Assembly (NCBI RefSeq): GCF_001909055.1
Contig: NZ_LVWI01000041.1
Location: 47,513 to 111,512 of the forward strand
DNA: 64,000 nt
Source of the DNA: Paenibacillus helianthi
GTDB taxonomy: Bacteria; Bacillota; Bacilli; Paenibacillales; Paenibacillaceae
Direction: 5' to 3'
This document shows positions 17,914 to 26,563 of this stretch, piece by piece. Position 1 is the stretch's first letter. Each line of letters starts with the position of its first letter. The translations under genes and the position numbers were made by a program. The notes under the pieces are model-generated. The model saw only the letters and a program-made list of their open reading frames with translations. It was not told the DNA's origin and did no database searches.

Positions 17914-18474
17914 TTATTTAACGGCTGTTTCGCCGGTAACTTTACCTTCAAGAACAGCACTTGTTTTCAGATCATCGCTTTTAAAGTACAGGTTGCCGTC
18001 AATTGTTGCTGTTTTATCCAGAGTAAATCCTTTGGCTTCTACATAAACGTCACCTTTGATCGTTCCGCCCTGCACTTTGAAGTTTTCACTTTGTACAGTG
18101 ACCTTAGGAGCAGTCAGCGTGTAGCTGGCAGTGATCTTGTGGTCTGCATCCTGTGCGTACAGAGCCAGTTTACGGTAGATAGCATTTTCTGCTTTGCCTT
18201 TATCATGGAATTCACCGGCAACAACCACATCAGTGTCAACAGTCAGGTCATTCAGAATCGCTACAATCCAGTTACCATCTGCACTAACGGCTTTGGTAAA
18301 GGCATCTGCTTGGTTCACGATGGATGCTGTGCTTTGTGCGTCTGTAGTAGTTGCCGCTGCACTTGCAGCCGGTGATGCGCTAGCCGCTTCTTTCGTAGTA
18401 TTATTATTATTTCCGCAACCCGACAACAACGCTGCCGCCACACCTGCAACCAATAATCCTTTTACTAGCTTCAC
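17914..18474 (-). CDS. Lipoprotein with bactofilin-like beta repeats
   Basis: About 186 aa. The GTG at 18474 has AGGGGGA as ribosome site and gives a clean signal peptide with lipobox LLSGC (Cys about residue 20). A Ser/Ala/Thr-rich linker follows, and then the C-terminal half repeats GTIKGDVYVEAKGFTLDKTATIDGNLYFKS, a right-handed beta-helix pattern like polymer-forming bactofilins. Secreted and membrane-anchored; function unknown. A strong promoter and a palindrome lie upstream. Confidence 0.7.
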   Translation of the reverse strand: MKLVKGLLVAGVAAALLSGCGNNNNTTKEAASASPAASAAATTTDAQSTASIVNQADAFTKAVSADGNWIVAILNDLTVDTDVVVAGEFHDKGKAENAIYRKLALYAQDADHKITASYTLTAPKVTVQSENFKVQGGTIKGDVYVEAKGFTLDKTATIDGNLYFKSDDLKTSAVLEGKVTGETAVK

Positions 18475-18504
18475 AATAATTCCCCCTGTTTTTGGTATAT
18501 TCAT

Positions 18505-18549
18505 ATTATATATTAAAATTTTAATAATAACAACGTGATTAATTTCACG
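18505..18549 (-). promoter_or_regulatory. Promoter and palindromic operator of the lipoprotein gene
   Basis: Minus strand: TTGTTA (18533-18528), 17-nt spacer, TATAAT (18510-18505). Immediately upstream of the -35 is the palindrome CGTGAAATTAATCACG (18534-18549), a position typical of an activator or repressor site. Confidence 0.7.
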
Positions 18550-18613
18550 AAATTGTGTCTATCACTTTTTATCTTTATAAAATTAAGGCATTGGACGAAT
18601 AGACGCTAACAGG

Positions 18614-19312
18614 TTAAGCCATTTCATCCAGCCTTACACATCTCAGATTTCTGGTCTTCAGCTGCAGCAATACTTCCTCCAAAGCCTGCAGCATATAATG
18701 CGGAGCATTGCCATCTGCCCCCAGTGTATCCCCGCTGTCATGCAATAAAATAATCGACCCGTCTTTCATCCGGTCTAACAATGTGGAGCGCAGGGAGGTC
18801 TGACATCTCTCGCGGCTCCAATCATGTCCCATTATCGACCACAGCACAATCCGGTACTGCCTGAGCCGCAAGAAATCAAACACATTGATGAGTCCCCAGG
18901 GCGGACGGTAATGATTGGGCCTGGTTCCGATAATAGACTCCACAATATCTGCAGTCCGCTCCAGGTGTCTGTGCCGGATGGTGCCTGGAAGCATCAGCCA
19001 ATTGGACGTATGAACATAGTTGTGAATACCAATCTGGTGGCCTTCACGGTCCATTCTTCGGATCAGCTCGGGGTATTGTTCCGCTTGAGCACCAAGGACG
19101 AAAAAGGTGGCTTTCACTTGATGCAGCTTCAGAAGATCCAGCAGCCTGGGCGTATACTCCGGATGCGGCCCGTCATCAAATGTAAAGGCCACCTGTTTTG
19201 GAGTCGTCCCTTGGCGCAATACACCATATCCGGTCAACCTTGTGATCAGACTTGGTGCTAACATGTACAGAAAAAAGATAGTGACCATTCCAATTGCTAG
19301 ATAAATGAGCAT
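18614..19312 (-). CDS. Polysaccharide deacetylase (NodB-homology domain), membrane-anchored
   Basis: About 232 aa. An N-terminal membrane helix precedes a NodB domain with TFDDGPHPEYT (motif 1, catalytic Asp and metal Asp), the HNYVH metal-ligand stretch, RPPWG (motif 3) and LLHDSG (motif 5). ATG 19312 has AAGGAGG 5 nt upstream and is preferred to the frame start at 19327. It would remove acetyl groups from cell-wall or extracellular glycan outside the membrane. Lies directly after the YkoP-like gene on the same strand. Confidence 0.88.
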   Translation of the reverse strand: MLIYLAIGMVTIFFLYMLAPSLITRLTGYGVLRQGTTPKQVAFTFDDGPHPEYTPRLLDLLKLHQVKATFFVLGAQAEQYPELIRRMDREGHQIGIHNYVHTSNWLMLPGTIRHRHLERTADIVESIIGTRPNHYRPPWGLINVFDFLRLRQYRIVLWSIMGHDWSRERCQTSLRSTLLDRMKDGSIILLHDSGDTLGADGNAPHYMLQALEEVLLQLKTRNLRCVRLDEMA

Positions 19313-19344
19313 CGCTTCCTCCTTCATCCGTTATGTATATTAGA

Positions 19345-19947
19345 TTAGCCTGGCAGCTTCTCTCCGGGGGAAAAACGGTTTTTCAGTGAGGAACGTGAAT
19401 GAATCAGCAGCATCGGGACCAGCTTTTCCGTTCGTTGACTGATTCTGTTCTTTCCTTCTGGATGTAGTGCAGAAAGAAGCAGACGTAAATAAACGGTAGT
19501 CATCCGTCTAAAAATCCCTGGCTGCAGAGCCTGTTGCTCAAACCCCAGACCATGTGTAAGACCCCGGTGAAGCAGCGTAACGCCTAACAAAGCCTTGACC
19601 TGCTTGAACTCTGACTGCGATTCGAAGGCTTCATTAATCTGGAGCATCGATTGACGCAGCATTCTTGCCGTGCGCAGTGCAGCCCGGTCTGAACCTTCCG
19701 ACTGAATCAGCTTCAGGATGCTGCCATTATCAAGGTGCAGCTCGCCTACCCATTCCCCATCATGAATCACCGTAGAATCCTCGCATACGATAGCCTGCCC
19801 TCTGTGTTTTTTGAGCATCACGCTGCAAATCCCAAAGTGTAAAGTCCCGGCCCCGCGAAAATGTGAACCCAGCGCAAATACCTTTTCCCATGCCATCCAG
19901 AGCGACTGCACCATATTTTTTCCAATTTTCAGTTCCAATTCATTCAT
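19345..19947 (-). CDS. YkoP-like protein
   Basis: 200 aa. The opening SLWMAWEKVFALGSHF and the central VKALLGVTLLHRGLTHGLGFEQQ resemble Bacillus subtilis YkoP, a domain found next to or fused with polysaccharide deacetylases. It precedes the deacetylase gene by about 30 nt in the same direction, which supports a joint role in cell-envelope glycan handling. No catalytic motif is recognised. The assignment rests on remembered similarity and context. Confidence 0.6.
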   Translation of the reverse strand: MNELELKIGKNMVQSLWMAWEKVFALGSHFRGAGTLHFGICSVMLKKHRGQAIVCEDSTVIHDGEWVGELHLDNGSILKLIQSEGSDRAALRTARMLRQSMLQINEAFESQSEFKQVKALLGVTLLHRGLTHGLGFEQQALQPGIFRRMTTVYLRLLLSALHPEGKNRISQRTEKLVPMLLIHSRSSLKNRFSPGEKLPG

Positions 19948-20138
19948 CCTTCCTCCAACAACTAATAAAATCTATTTTCAATAAGAACCTTTCCTCTGTT
20001 TGACGCTTCCGGATGATTATTCCCTGCCTGCAAATTAATAATATGAAAATTACAAAAAAGCACAGCAGGACTTAGACACCTTCGAACATTTTCCCATAGG
20101 ACTTGAAATCACCAGTGTTTTCAGCTTAAGCAATGCCC

Positions 20139-21044
20139 TCACCACCCCATCAGTTCCACAAAATGATCTTCGAGCGAATGATTCTTTTTACTCAAGCTTT
20201 CCAGCTCCACGCCTGCTTCTATCAGGGCTTTAGTCAGTTCAAGCTGCTGTACGGCATCGTAAATGCGGATTGTCTTGGGGTCCAGCATCTTGAAGTTGGT
20301 GAGGCCCAGATTGTACTCCAACACATACACCGCTTTACTGCTCTCTCCGGTAATCAGTTCGATGTATTGCGTGTTCCGGCTGCGGATCATATCCATCGCC
20401 ACTTCCTCCAGCAAAACTCCGTCACGGATCACGCCGATGGTGTCGGCGACCTGTTCAATCTCCCCCAGAATGTGGCTGGAGATCAGCAGCGTCATTCCAT
20501 ATTCCCGGCTCAGCATGCGGAATATTTCACGCATTTCCTTGATGCCCATGGGGTCCAGCCCGTTGATCGGCTCATCCAGAATGAGCAGCTCCGGTCTGGT
20601 CATTAGCGCCCGGGCGATGCCCAGCCGCTGCTTCATCCCCAGGGAGAACTGCTTGACCGGCTTTTTGTCCACGCCCTTCAGCTTGACCAGCTCCAGTGCT
20701 TCTTCCATAGCCTTCGCATCGTAATACCCCATGTACTCTCCGTGCAGCTGAAGATTTTCTCTCGCCGTCAGCTTGTCGTAGAACACCGGATATTCAATAA
20801 TGCAGCCCATGCGTTTCAGCAATTCATAGGAATGGTCTGTCATGCTCACTCCAAAAAATTCGATATACCCCTCTGTCGGCTTCACCAGATTGGTGATCAT
20901 TTTCATTACCGTGGTTTTGCCCGCTCCGTTCGGTCCCAGGAACCCGTAAATTTCGCCTTGCTTGATATTCATGTTCACACCGCTAACAGCCTCTTTGCCT
21001 TGATACTCCTTGGTTAACTCCCATGTATGCAATATGGTTGTCAT
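20139..21044 (-). CDS. ABC transporter ATP-binding protein (BcrA/bacitracin type)
   Basis: 301 aa. Walker A GPNGAGKTT (about 38-46), Q-loop region, signature FSLGMKQRLGIARAL (about 134-148), Walker B LLILDEPINGLDP (about 155-167) and the H-loop SSHILGE. The C-terminal 80 residues match the BcrA-type extension. Such ATPases normally lie directly before an ABC-2 permease gene, but the next gene downstream is the unrelated YkoP-like protein, and about 190 nt without a gene separate them. The partner permease must be elsewhere or lost. Confidence 0.88.
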   Translation of the reverse strand: MTTILHTWELTKEYQGKEAVSGVNMNIKQGEIYGFLGPNGAGKTTVMKMITNLVKPTEGYIEFFGVSMTDHSYELLKRMGCIIEYPVFYDKLTARENLQLHGEYMGYYDAKAMEEALELVKLKGVDKKPVKQFSLGMKQRLGIARALMTRPELLILDEPINGLDPMGIKEMREIFRMLSREYGMTLLISSHILGEIEQVADTIGVIRDGVLLEEVAMDMIRSRNTQYIELITGESSKAVYVLEYNLGLTNFKMLDPKTIRIYDAVQQLELTKALIEAGVELESLSKKNHSLEDHFVELMGW

Positions 21045-21295
21045 TCCCGTTATCCCCTTTGGCTTCTTCGTTTGTCTTCCTGGTTCTTATTGTACACAGC
21101 GGAATTTTCTTTTTTATTACCTGAACCTTACAAAATTCTTAAGCTGCAGACATAAGCCCTGGCGAAGCCGCCGGACCAATAAGAGCATTCAGCAGGTCTG
21201 CCTGCGAAAAGAAAGTGTAAATGCCGTTTTGACATGAGGTTCGCTGCGCAAGGTAATAGTGCAGTTCATCTGTTCTGTCAACCGTAAGGTGATGG

Positions 21296-21556
21296 TCAGC
21301 GCCAGTCCGTTCTCCTGTTGTTGACGTCCAGCAGACGGTTCAGATCGGTAAGCAGTATTTGCACATGAGGATCATTACTGAACAAAAACAGCCTTTCATG
21401 GATCCCCGGTCCATAATGTCCGTCAGCTTGGTATGGATATAGTCGAGCTGGGAAATGCTCCCGCAAACGCAGGTATTGCCGAAGGATCACAAGCAGAAGC
21501 AGAAGAACCGCCACACTCCAAAAAACAATCATTCCAGCATCCACATTTTTTTGCAT
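21296..21556 (-). CDS. Small membrane-anchored hypothetical protein
   Basis: About 86 aa starting at an ATG (21556) preceded by AGGAAA. One membrane helix (VFWSVAVLLLLLVILRQYL) is followed by a short soluble tail. The longer frame to 21676 overlaps the amidohydrolase gene and looks spurious. No family recognised. It lies after the MarR-esterase-amidohydrolase genes on the same strand and could be a fourth member of that operon. The 21045-21295 gap shows no gene. Confidence 0.45.
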   Translation of the reverse strand: MQKNVDAGMIVFWSVAVLLLLLVILRQYLRLREHFPARLYPYQADGHYGPGIHERLFLFSNDPHVQILLTDLNRLLDVNNRRTDWR

Positions 21557-21647
21557 TGTATAATTTCCTATACAATAAAAAAACGCCTTGATCCTATGAT
21601 CAAAGCGGGGTTCATGCAAATCCGGCCGGAATCTCGGAGGAAACCGG

Positions 21648-22631
21648 TTACAGCCCTGGAAACAAACGCAGCGCATTCGCGCAATAGATCTGACCGCGCG
21701 CTTCGTCCGTCAGCAAGTCCGTGCTGTCCAGGTCATCCGCTAAAGATTTGCAGGCGAGATCAGGGGTGTACGGGTAGTCGCTGCCGTATAAGAGATGGTC
21801 CGTGCCAACCAATTGCAGCAGGTTACCCAGTTGTCTGGGCAGGCACCCTCCGGCCAGATCATAATACAGTCCTTTTAGAGAGGCATATATATCCACCCCA
21901 GCATCCCCCATGTGCTCTCCAAATATCGAAGGCATCATATGCAGGGCTGGTGCGATCCGGTCGGCAAGTATCGGCAGAAACGCGCCAGCATGCGGGACAA
22001 TAAAGGTAATGCCGGGGAAGCGGCTTAAGGTTCCGGTTAAGATAAGGTTCATGACCGTGCGGGTTGTATCGAAGAAAAACTCCATCATTGGAGCAGGCAA
22101 TCCTTCCAGAACATGCTCTGGAACAAGAGCGGGTCTATTGGGATGAAGGGCGACAATGGCTTTTCGCATGTTCAGCTCTGCAAAAATATCATTCAAGCAG
22201 GGATTGCCCAGATATACCCCCAGAACATTGGTAGGCAGTGTAAATCCGTCAACGTGCAGGGCTTCCAGTGCGTATTTAATCTCCGCAATTGAATCACAAG
22301 TCTCCGGCACAGGCAATGAGGCCAGCAAGCGAAACTTCCCGGGATATTTCCGCACAAGGTCCGCACCGTACTCATTCACGCTTCGGGCCAATTCTTTGGC
22401 AGCATTTCTGTCCCCCAAATGAATATGGGGAGAAGACAGAGACAACAGTGAGGTCGCAATCCCTAAATGCTCCATCGCCTCCAAATGAAGCTCCGCACTC
22501 CATGCGGGAGTTGGAAACCCATCGGGATTGGGTTCAGCGTATTTCAGCAGTGCTTCCCTGTATCCCGGCGGCAGGTAATGACTGTGAAGATCGATTTTCC
22601 CTGCACGTAATACCTTAAGTTCAAACATCAT
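21648..22631 (-). CDS. Amidohydrolase family protein (ACMSD-like)
   Basis: About 327 aa TIM-barrel metal hydrolase/decarboxylase. N-terminal metal motif DLHSHYLPPGY (about 11-21), later His residues in IVALHPNRP and FIVPHAGAFLP, and the distal metal Asp in YGSDYPYTP fit the amidohydrolase-2/ACMSD group that decarboxylates aromatic acids. ATG 22631 follows AAGGAG and overlaps the esterase stop by 4 nt (ATGA), so translation is coupled. Together with the esterase it suggests degradation of a small aromatic ester. Confidence 0.8.
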   Translation of the reverse strand: MMFELKVLRAGKIDLHSHYLPPGYREALLKYAEPNPDGFPTPAWSAELHLEAMEHLGIATSLLSLSSPHIHLGDRNAAKELARSVNEYGADLVRKYPGKFRLLASLPVPETCDSIAEIKYALEALHVDGFTLPTNVLGVYLGNPCLNDIFAELNMRKAIVALHPNRPALVPEHVLEGLPAPMMEFFFDTTRTVMNLILTGTLSRFPGITFIVPHAGAFLPILADRIAPALHMMPSIFGEHMGDAGVDIYASLKGLYYDLAGGCLPRQLGNLLQLVGTDHLLYGSDYPYTPDLACKSLADDLDSTDLLTDEARGQIYCANALRLFPGL

Positions 22632-23566
22632 TGCAACTCCTTCCCGAATACTTCCGTCAGCTTCGCACATACCAGCGCCAGGGCATTCTGCGCTTCTTCC
22701 AAAGTCTCCTGCATGTTGAAGAAACCATGAATAACGCCATCGTATCTTTTCAAGCACACCTCAACCCCTGCCGCATTCAGGCGCCGCGCATACATCTCCC
22801 CTTCATCTCTCAGCGGATCATATTCCGAGGTAATTATACAAGCGGCAGGAAGCTCTCCAAAATATTCAGCAAGCAACGGTGAAGCCAGGGGATCCCGTGC
22901 TTCGCTTGCTTCATTCAAGTACTGGGACACAAACCATTTGATGCCTTTGGTGGTCAGTCTATAACCTTCGACATTCTCCACGCGTGATTTTGGCTCTGTG
23001 GCACCCAGTAAATCCAGCATGGCGTTGATGATGACCTGATACACAAGCTTGAATTCTCCTGAATCCCGGGATAGCTGGCAAATGACTGCCGCCAGGGTCC
23101 CGCCGACACTGTCGCCTCCAACCGCGATCTGGCTAGCGAGAATGTTCAAGCGTTCCGCATGCTCGAATATCCAATGTACTGTCTGATAGCACTCTTCCAC
23201 TGGCTGGGGAAACTTATGCTCCGGCGCCAAGCCGTATTCGATGGAAATCACCGTACACTTCACAGCAGCTGTTATCCTGCAGCATATCGGGTCATACACC
23301 TCAATATTTCCAAACACAAAACCGCCGCCATGAATCCAAATGAATGCTGGATAAGGGCCATCGCCTTTGGGAGAATAAACTCGAATCCGGGTATCTCTGA
23401 TAGAAGTGGTGACGGTAATATCTTGTACATTGCCAACCTCTACTAGACTCCCTTTGCAATCGTCCCAGCTATGGTCGTACCAATCTCTCTGCTGCTCCAG
23501 CGGTAGCGCATAGATTTGGGCAAAATCAGTCTCCAGCAATTTACTCAACTTCGGGTTCAATGGCAT
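22628..23566 (-). CDS. Alpha/beta hydrolase, hormone-sensitive-lipase type esterase
   Basis: About 312 aa. The HSL-family oxyanion motif WIHGGGFVFG (about 83), nucleophile GDSVGG (Ser about 151), acid in SEYDPLRDEG and His in GVIHGFF are all present. The ATG at 23566 begins inside the 3' end of the MarR gene (26-nt overlap); an in-frame start 12 codons upstream is possible. A cytoplasmic carboxylesterase cotranscribed with its regulator and an amidohydrolase. Confidence 0.85.
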   Translation of the reverse strand: MPLNPKLSKLLETDFAQIYALPLEQQRDWYDHSWDDCKGSLVEVGNVQDITVTTSIRDTRIRVYSPKGDGPYPAFIWIHGGGFVFGNIEVYDPICCRITAAVKCTVISIEYGLAPEHKFPQPVEECYQTVHWIFEHAERLNILASQIAVGGDSVGGTLAAVICQLSRDSGEFKLVYQVIINAMLDLLGATEPKSRVENVEGYRLTTKGIKWFVSQYLNEASEARDPLASPLLAEYFGELPAACIITSEYDPLRDEGEMYARRLNAAGVEVCLKRYDGVIHGFFNMQETLEEAQNALALVCAKLTEVFGKELQ

Positions 23567-24029
23567 CCTTATGGCCTTCTTCCTTGAATTCTGAACATTC
23601 ACTTAGGTCTGTCCGCATGGATTGCTCTGCCATCATCTGCAGCCCTTTGAAAACCTGATCCTTTACCGCTTCATCCATTCCCTCGGTCGTAACCTTTTCC
23701 CACGCTTCCAAACACTTGAAGATATAAGCTTGATATTCTCTTCCTTTACCCGTAACAAAGAGTTTCTTGGCTCTTTTGTCCTCCGTTCCCGTTACCCGCC
23801 TGATCACTCCCTTCTTCTCAAGAGATTGGATCGACCTCGTCGTAGCCGCCTTATCAATAAACAACAAGGTGGACAACTTTTCCTGATTGATCCCCTCATT
23901 GCCGTAAATGTTCATCAGAAGAATGCACTCAGAGAAGCTAATACCCATAGGACTGGAAACCGCCGTTATGTACGCCTGAGTTTGTCTGTGGAGTATACCT
24001 ACATTTCTTGCCTGAGTTAAAAGCTCCAT
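23541..24029 (-). CDS. MarR-family transcriptional regulator
   Basis: 162 aa winged-helix regulator. INQEKLSTLLFIDKAATTRSIQSLEKKGVI is the recognition helix-turn-helix region, and RVTGTEDKRAKKLFVT the wing with its DxR signature. First gene of an operon with the esterase and amidohydrolase. Two 15-bp palindromes cover its own promoter, so autorepression relieved by a phenolic or ester ligand is likely (family knowledge plus site layout). Confidence 0.88.
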   Translation of the reverse strand: MELLTQARNVGILHRQTQAYITAVSSPMGISFSECILLMNIYGNEGINQEKLSTLLFIDKAATTRSIQSLEKKGVIRRVTGTEDKRAKKLFVTGKGREYQAYIFKCLEAWEKVTTEGMDEAVKDQVFKGLQMMAEQSMRTDLSECSEFKEEGHKDAIEPEVE

Positions 24030-24044
24030 TTTACCGCCTCCATG

Positions 24045-24092
24045 GTTGATCTAGTCAACTATGTTATACCGCTATAAGTTGACCCAGTCAAC
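24045..24092 (-). promoter_or_regulatory. MarR-operon promoter with two operator palindromes
   Basis: Minus strand -35 TTGACT (24091-24086), 17-nt spacer, -10 TATAAC (24068-24063). Two copies of the palindrome GTTGAYCYAGTCAAC lie at 24045-24059 and 24078-24092. Their centres are 33 nt apart, about three helical turns. One overlaps the -35, the other sits just downstream of the -10. Confidence 0.8.
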
Positions 24093-24136
24093 CTATTATT
24101 GAATATTCCCCCAAATTGACTTATCTACGGCAGGTG

Positions 24137-24236
24137 ACAAGCAGACACAGCTTCGCTGTCCTTTAAAAGGACGGTATCGTTTTAGCGAGAAATAGAAGGA
24201 AATTTATAGCGCGAAGCATATAAATTCTTCTATTTC
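24137..24236. repeat. Intergenic hairpin-rich repeat-like element
   Basis: Contains the short stem ACAGCTTCGCTGT, then TCCTTTAAAAGGA, then a long imperfect hairpin GAAATAGAAG...TATA (24189-24208) with TATAAATTCTTCTATTTC (24219-24236) around GCGCGAAGCA. No coding pattern. Three consecutive hairpins in 100 nt suggest a dispersed repeat or structured RNA, probably the former. Confidence 0.55.
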
Positions 24237-24237
24237 A

Positions 24238-24283
24238 TAAAAAAAGCAACTCCGTTCAGGTTCACGGGGTTGCTTTTTTATGA
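24238..24283. terminator. Bidirectional terminator after the MFS gene
   Basis: ATAAAAAAAGCAAC pairs with GTTGCTTTTTTAT around a 17-nt loop. The U-tract faces both ways. It lies about 30 nt past the stop of the transporter gene on the minus strand. Confidence 0.85.
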
Positions 24284-24312
24284 AATCCTATATGTTTTTC
24301 TGCTAATCAGAG

Positions 24313-25785
24313 TTACCGCACCGGAACTAGCTCCTGCTCCCCTGTATCCACGCCGCCCGTCCGCTTGATAAAGAATGAAAGAATCAGTCCGATCCCTCCA
24401 AACACAATAACAGCGAGGTAGGTATCGTTCATCCCGGAAATGGAAGCCTGCAGCAGCATATGCTTGGGCTCGCCCGAAGCTCCAGAAGCTGTCATATCCG
24501 CCAAATGAAACTGGGTACGATTCGTTAAAATCGTGACCAGCAGTGACGTTCCGATCGCACCGGCTACCTGCTTCACGGTATTCGCGATTGCGGTACCGTG
24601 TGCATTCATGGATTCCGGAAGCTGGTTCAGCCCTGCGGTTGTGACCGGCATAAGGAATAGCGCCATACCGAGCCGTCTCCCGGTTGACATCAGCAGAAGA
24701 TATGCGTACCCCGTAGAATCAGTAAGGTGGATGAAGCCGAATGTAGTTAGAATTGTTATAGTAATCCCGATAATGGATAGCCATTTGGCGCCAAAGCGGT
24801 CAAACAATCTCCCGGCGAGCGGCATCATCACACCCATCAGCAGCGCACCTGGAAGCATAAGCAGCCCTGAGTCGAGAGCGGAATAGCCTCTCATATTCTG
24901 CAGGTACAACGGCAGCAGCATCATATCCGCATACATGACCACGGTTACCGCCACATTAATCAGGGTCGTTAACATGAACATGCTATATTTGAATGCTTTT
25001 AACTCCAGTAACGGATTGCTTCCGGTGAGCTGTCGCCAAGAGAATAGGATTAGCAGCCCCACGCCTGCAGCAAGCGTAGAATGCACTTCGGTACTTGACC
25101 ATCCGATACTTCCCGCTCTGCTGAAACTGTACAATAATGTTCCGAAGCCTAGGGTTGATAAAATCAGCCCCCATACATCCAGTTTGGGATAGCTCCGCTC
25201 CGTCACGTTCCTTAGGTAGAACCAGGCGAGAACCACCACCATAAGGGCAAAAGGAATAATGATATAGAAAAGCGATCGCCAGGAATAGTGATCCAGCATG
25301 TAGCCAGCATAGGTTGGCCCGATTGCAGGAGCAAAGATGATGGCAAATCCGATCATCCCCATCGCTCCTCCGCGCTTCTCGACAGGATATACCGCGAGTA
25401 CGACATTCATCAGCAGGGGCATTATAATCCCTGCTCCGGCAGCCTGAACCAGACGTCCTGTCAGCAGCAGTTCGAAACTCGGAGCCGCTCCGGAGAGAAT
25501 CGAACCCGCAAGGAAAATCAGCATTGCCGACAGGAACAGCTCGCGTGTTGTGAAACGCTGCATAAAATAAGCAGTAACAGGAATAAATACCCCGTTAACC
25601 AGCATATATCCGGTGGTCAGCCACTGAGCGGTAGCCGCCGAAATCTGAAAATCCCCCATCAGCTCAGGGGTGGCCACACTCATAATTGTCTGATTCAGCA
25701 CTGCAATAAACGCGCCCAGAATCATAACAAACAGCAGCGGGCCCTTTTTTATATGGACTTGTATGTTGTCTACACTCATCTCCAC
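24313..25785 (-). CDS. DHA2-family MFS multidrug efflux transporter (EmrB/QacA type)
   Basis: 490 aa with about 14 membrane helices. Typical DHA2 motifs are present: LNQTIMSVATPELMGDF in helix 1, the QWLTTGYMLVNGV segment of helix 2, GRLVQAAGAGIIMPL in helix 4 and a helix-5 motif FAPAIGPTYAGYM. A proton-driven drug pump is expected. The start is GTG at 25785 or ATG at 25779. Promoter, a TetR-type operator copy and a second palindrome lie upstream. The neighbouring TetR gene is transcribed in the same direction. Confidence 0.9.
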   Translation of the reverse strand: MEMSVDNIQVHIKKGPLLFVMILGAFIAVLNQTIMSVATPELMGDFQISAATAQWLTTGYMLVNGVFIPVTAYFMQRFTTRELFLSAMLIFLAGSILSGAAPSFELLLTGRLVQAAGAGIIMPLLMNVVLAVYPVEKRGGAMGMIGFAIIFAPAIGPTYAGYMLDHYSWRSLFYIIIPFALMVVVLAWFYLRNVTERSYPKLDVWGLILSTLGFGTLLYSFSRAGSIGWSSTEVHSTLAAGVGLLILFSWRQLTGSNPLLELKAFKYSMFMLTTLINVAVTVVMYADMMLLPLYLQNMRGYSALDSGLLMLPGALLMGVMMPLAGRLFDRFGAKWLSIIGITITILTTFGFIHLTDSTGYAYLLLMSTGRRLGMALFLMPVTTAGLNQLPESMNAHGTAIANTVKQVAGAIGTSLLVTILTNRTQFHLADMTASGASGEPKHMLLQASISGMNDTYLAVIVFGGIGLILSFFIKRTGGVDTGEQELVPVR

Positions 25786-25806
25786 TCATCCTCTAGATAA
25801 TAGTAG

Positions 25807-25902
25807 CACGACGTCGTGGAATCAGTGTACTGCCGTTCAGCCCAAAAGACAAAGTACAATGCCTGACAAACTGTCTGTTATCAGACACTCTCTAGAATAG
25901 TG
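25807..25902 (-). promoter_or_regulatory. MFS promoter, palindrome and TetR-type operator copy
   Basis: Minus strand -35 TTGTCT (25852-25847), 17-nt spacer, -10 TACACT (25829-25824). The perfect palindrome CACGACGTCGTG (25807-25818) sits at the expected transcription start. Further upstream, CACTCTCTAGAATAGTG (25886-25902) plus ACGATT resembles the operator before the TetR and SDR genes (26602-26618) in both half-sites and flank. Confidence 0.7.
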
Positions 25903-25942
25903 ACGATTAGCGATGGCTATCTTTCCTTTTTTCGAGGACCAA

Positions 25943-26563
25943 TCACTTAAGCTGCTGCTCCGGCTTGCGGTTAAAGGCAGTCATCAGCGGACCATCACGG
26001 ACCAGACGGGTTAAGATCAAGGCCACTTGCTCCGGGGGTAATATTCTTCCTGTTTCAAACCAGTGCCGGATCACCCCAAAATGTGCTGAGCTGAAATAAG
26101 CGACGATATATTCGTCAGGTACAGAGAGCGCATCCGGACTCAAGACCTGCCGGGGGAGTTTTTCATACATGCGGCTGCGAATGAGTGCTTTTAATCTTTT
26201 GCCAAATGCCGTTCCATCCTGGGCGAAAAAAATTGCAAAAAAACGGTGCTGCTCATTCATAAACCGGATAAACTCCACAATCGATGGAAAAGGTTCTTCT
26301 ACATACCCGCTGGTGAGCAGTTGTTCAGGTTCACTTCGGACAGGAAGGCGATCCATCTCTTCTATAATCTGATCCTCTATTTTGTCCATCAGGTCATAAA
26401 TATCCTGATAATGCAGATAGAAGGTCCCCCGGTTAATACCCGCCTTGGCGGTCAGACTCCTTACATTCACGCCTGCCAGCCCTTTCTCCTCCACTAGTGA
26501 GAGGAAAGCTTCATCAATCAGTTTTCTCGTTCGGATTACACGCAGATCAGCGGCTTTTTCCAT
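25943..26563 (-). CDS. TetR-family transcriptional regulator
   Basis: About 206 aa. The N-terminal helix-turn-helix reads IDEAFLSLVEEKGLAGVNVRSLTAKAGINRGTFYLHYQDIYDL, the classic TetR DNA-binding domain; a ligand-binding helical domain follows, close to the TetR_C_8-type group. ATG 26563 has GGAGGAG nearby and is preferred over the frame start at 26578. Related operator copies occur before the divergent SDR gene and before the MFS gene, so all three units are probably its regulon. Confidence 0.88.
   Translation of the reverse strand: MEKAADLRVIRTRKLIDEAFLSLVEEKGLAGVNVRSLTAKAGINRGTFYLHYQDIYDLMDKIEDQIIEEMDRLPVRSEPEQLLTSGYVEEPFPSIVEFIRFMNEQHRFFAIFFAQDGTAFGKRLKALIRSRMYEKLPRQVLSPDALSVPDEYIVAYFSSAHFGVIRHWFETGRILPPEQVALILTRLVRDGPLMTAFNRKPEQQLK

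Noticed and set aside
21557..21676. N-terminal extension of the small membrane protein gene
   Set aside because: It overlaps the amidohydrolase 3' end, lacks a ribosome site and has an unlikely Cys/Arg/Phe-rich composition.
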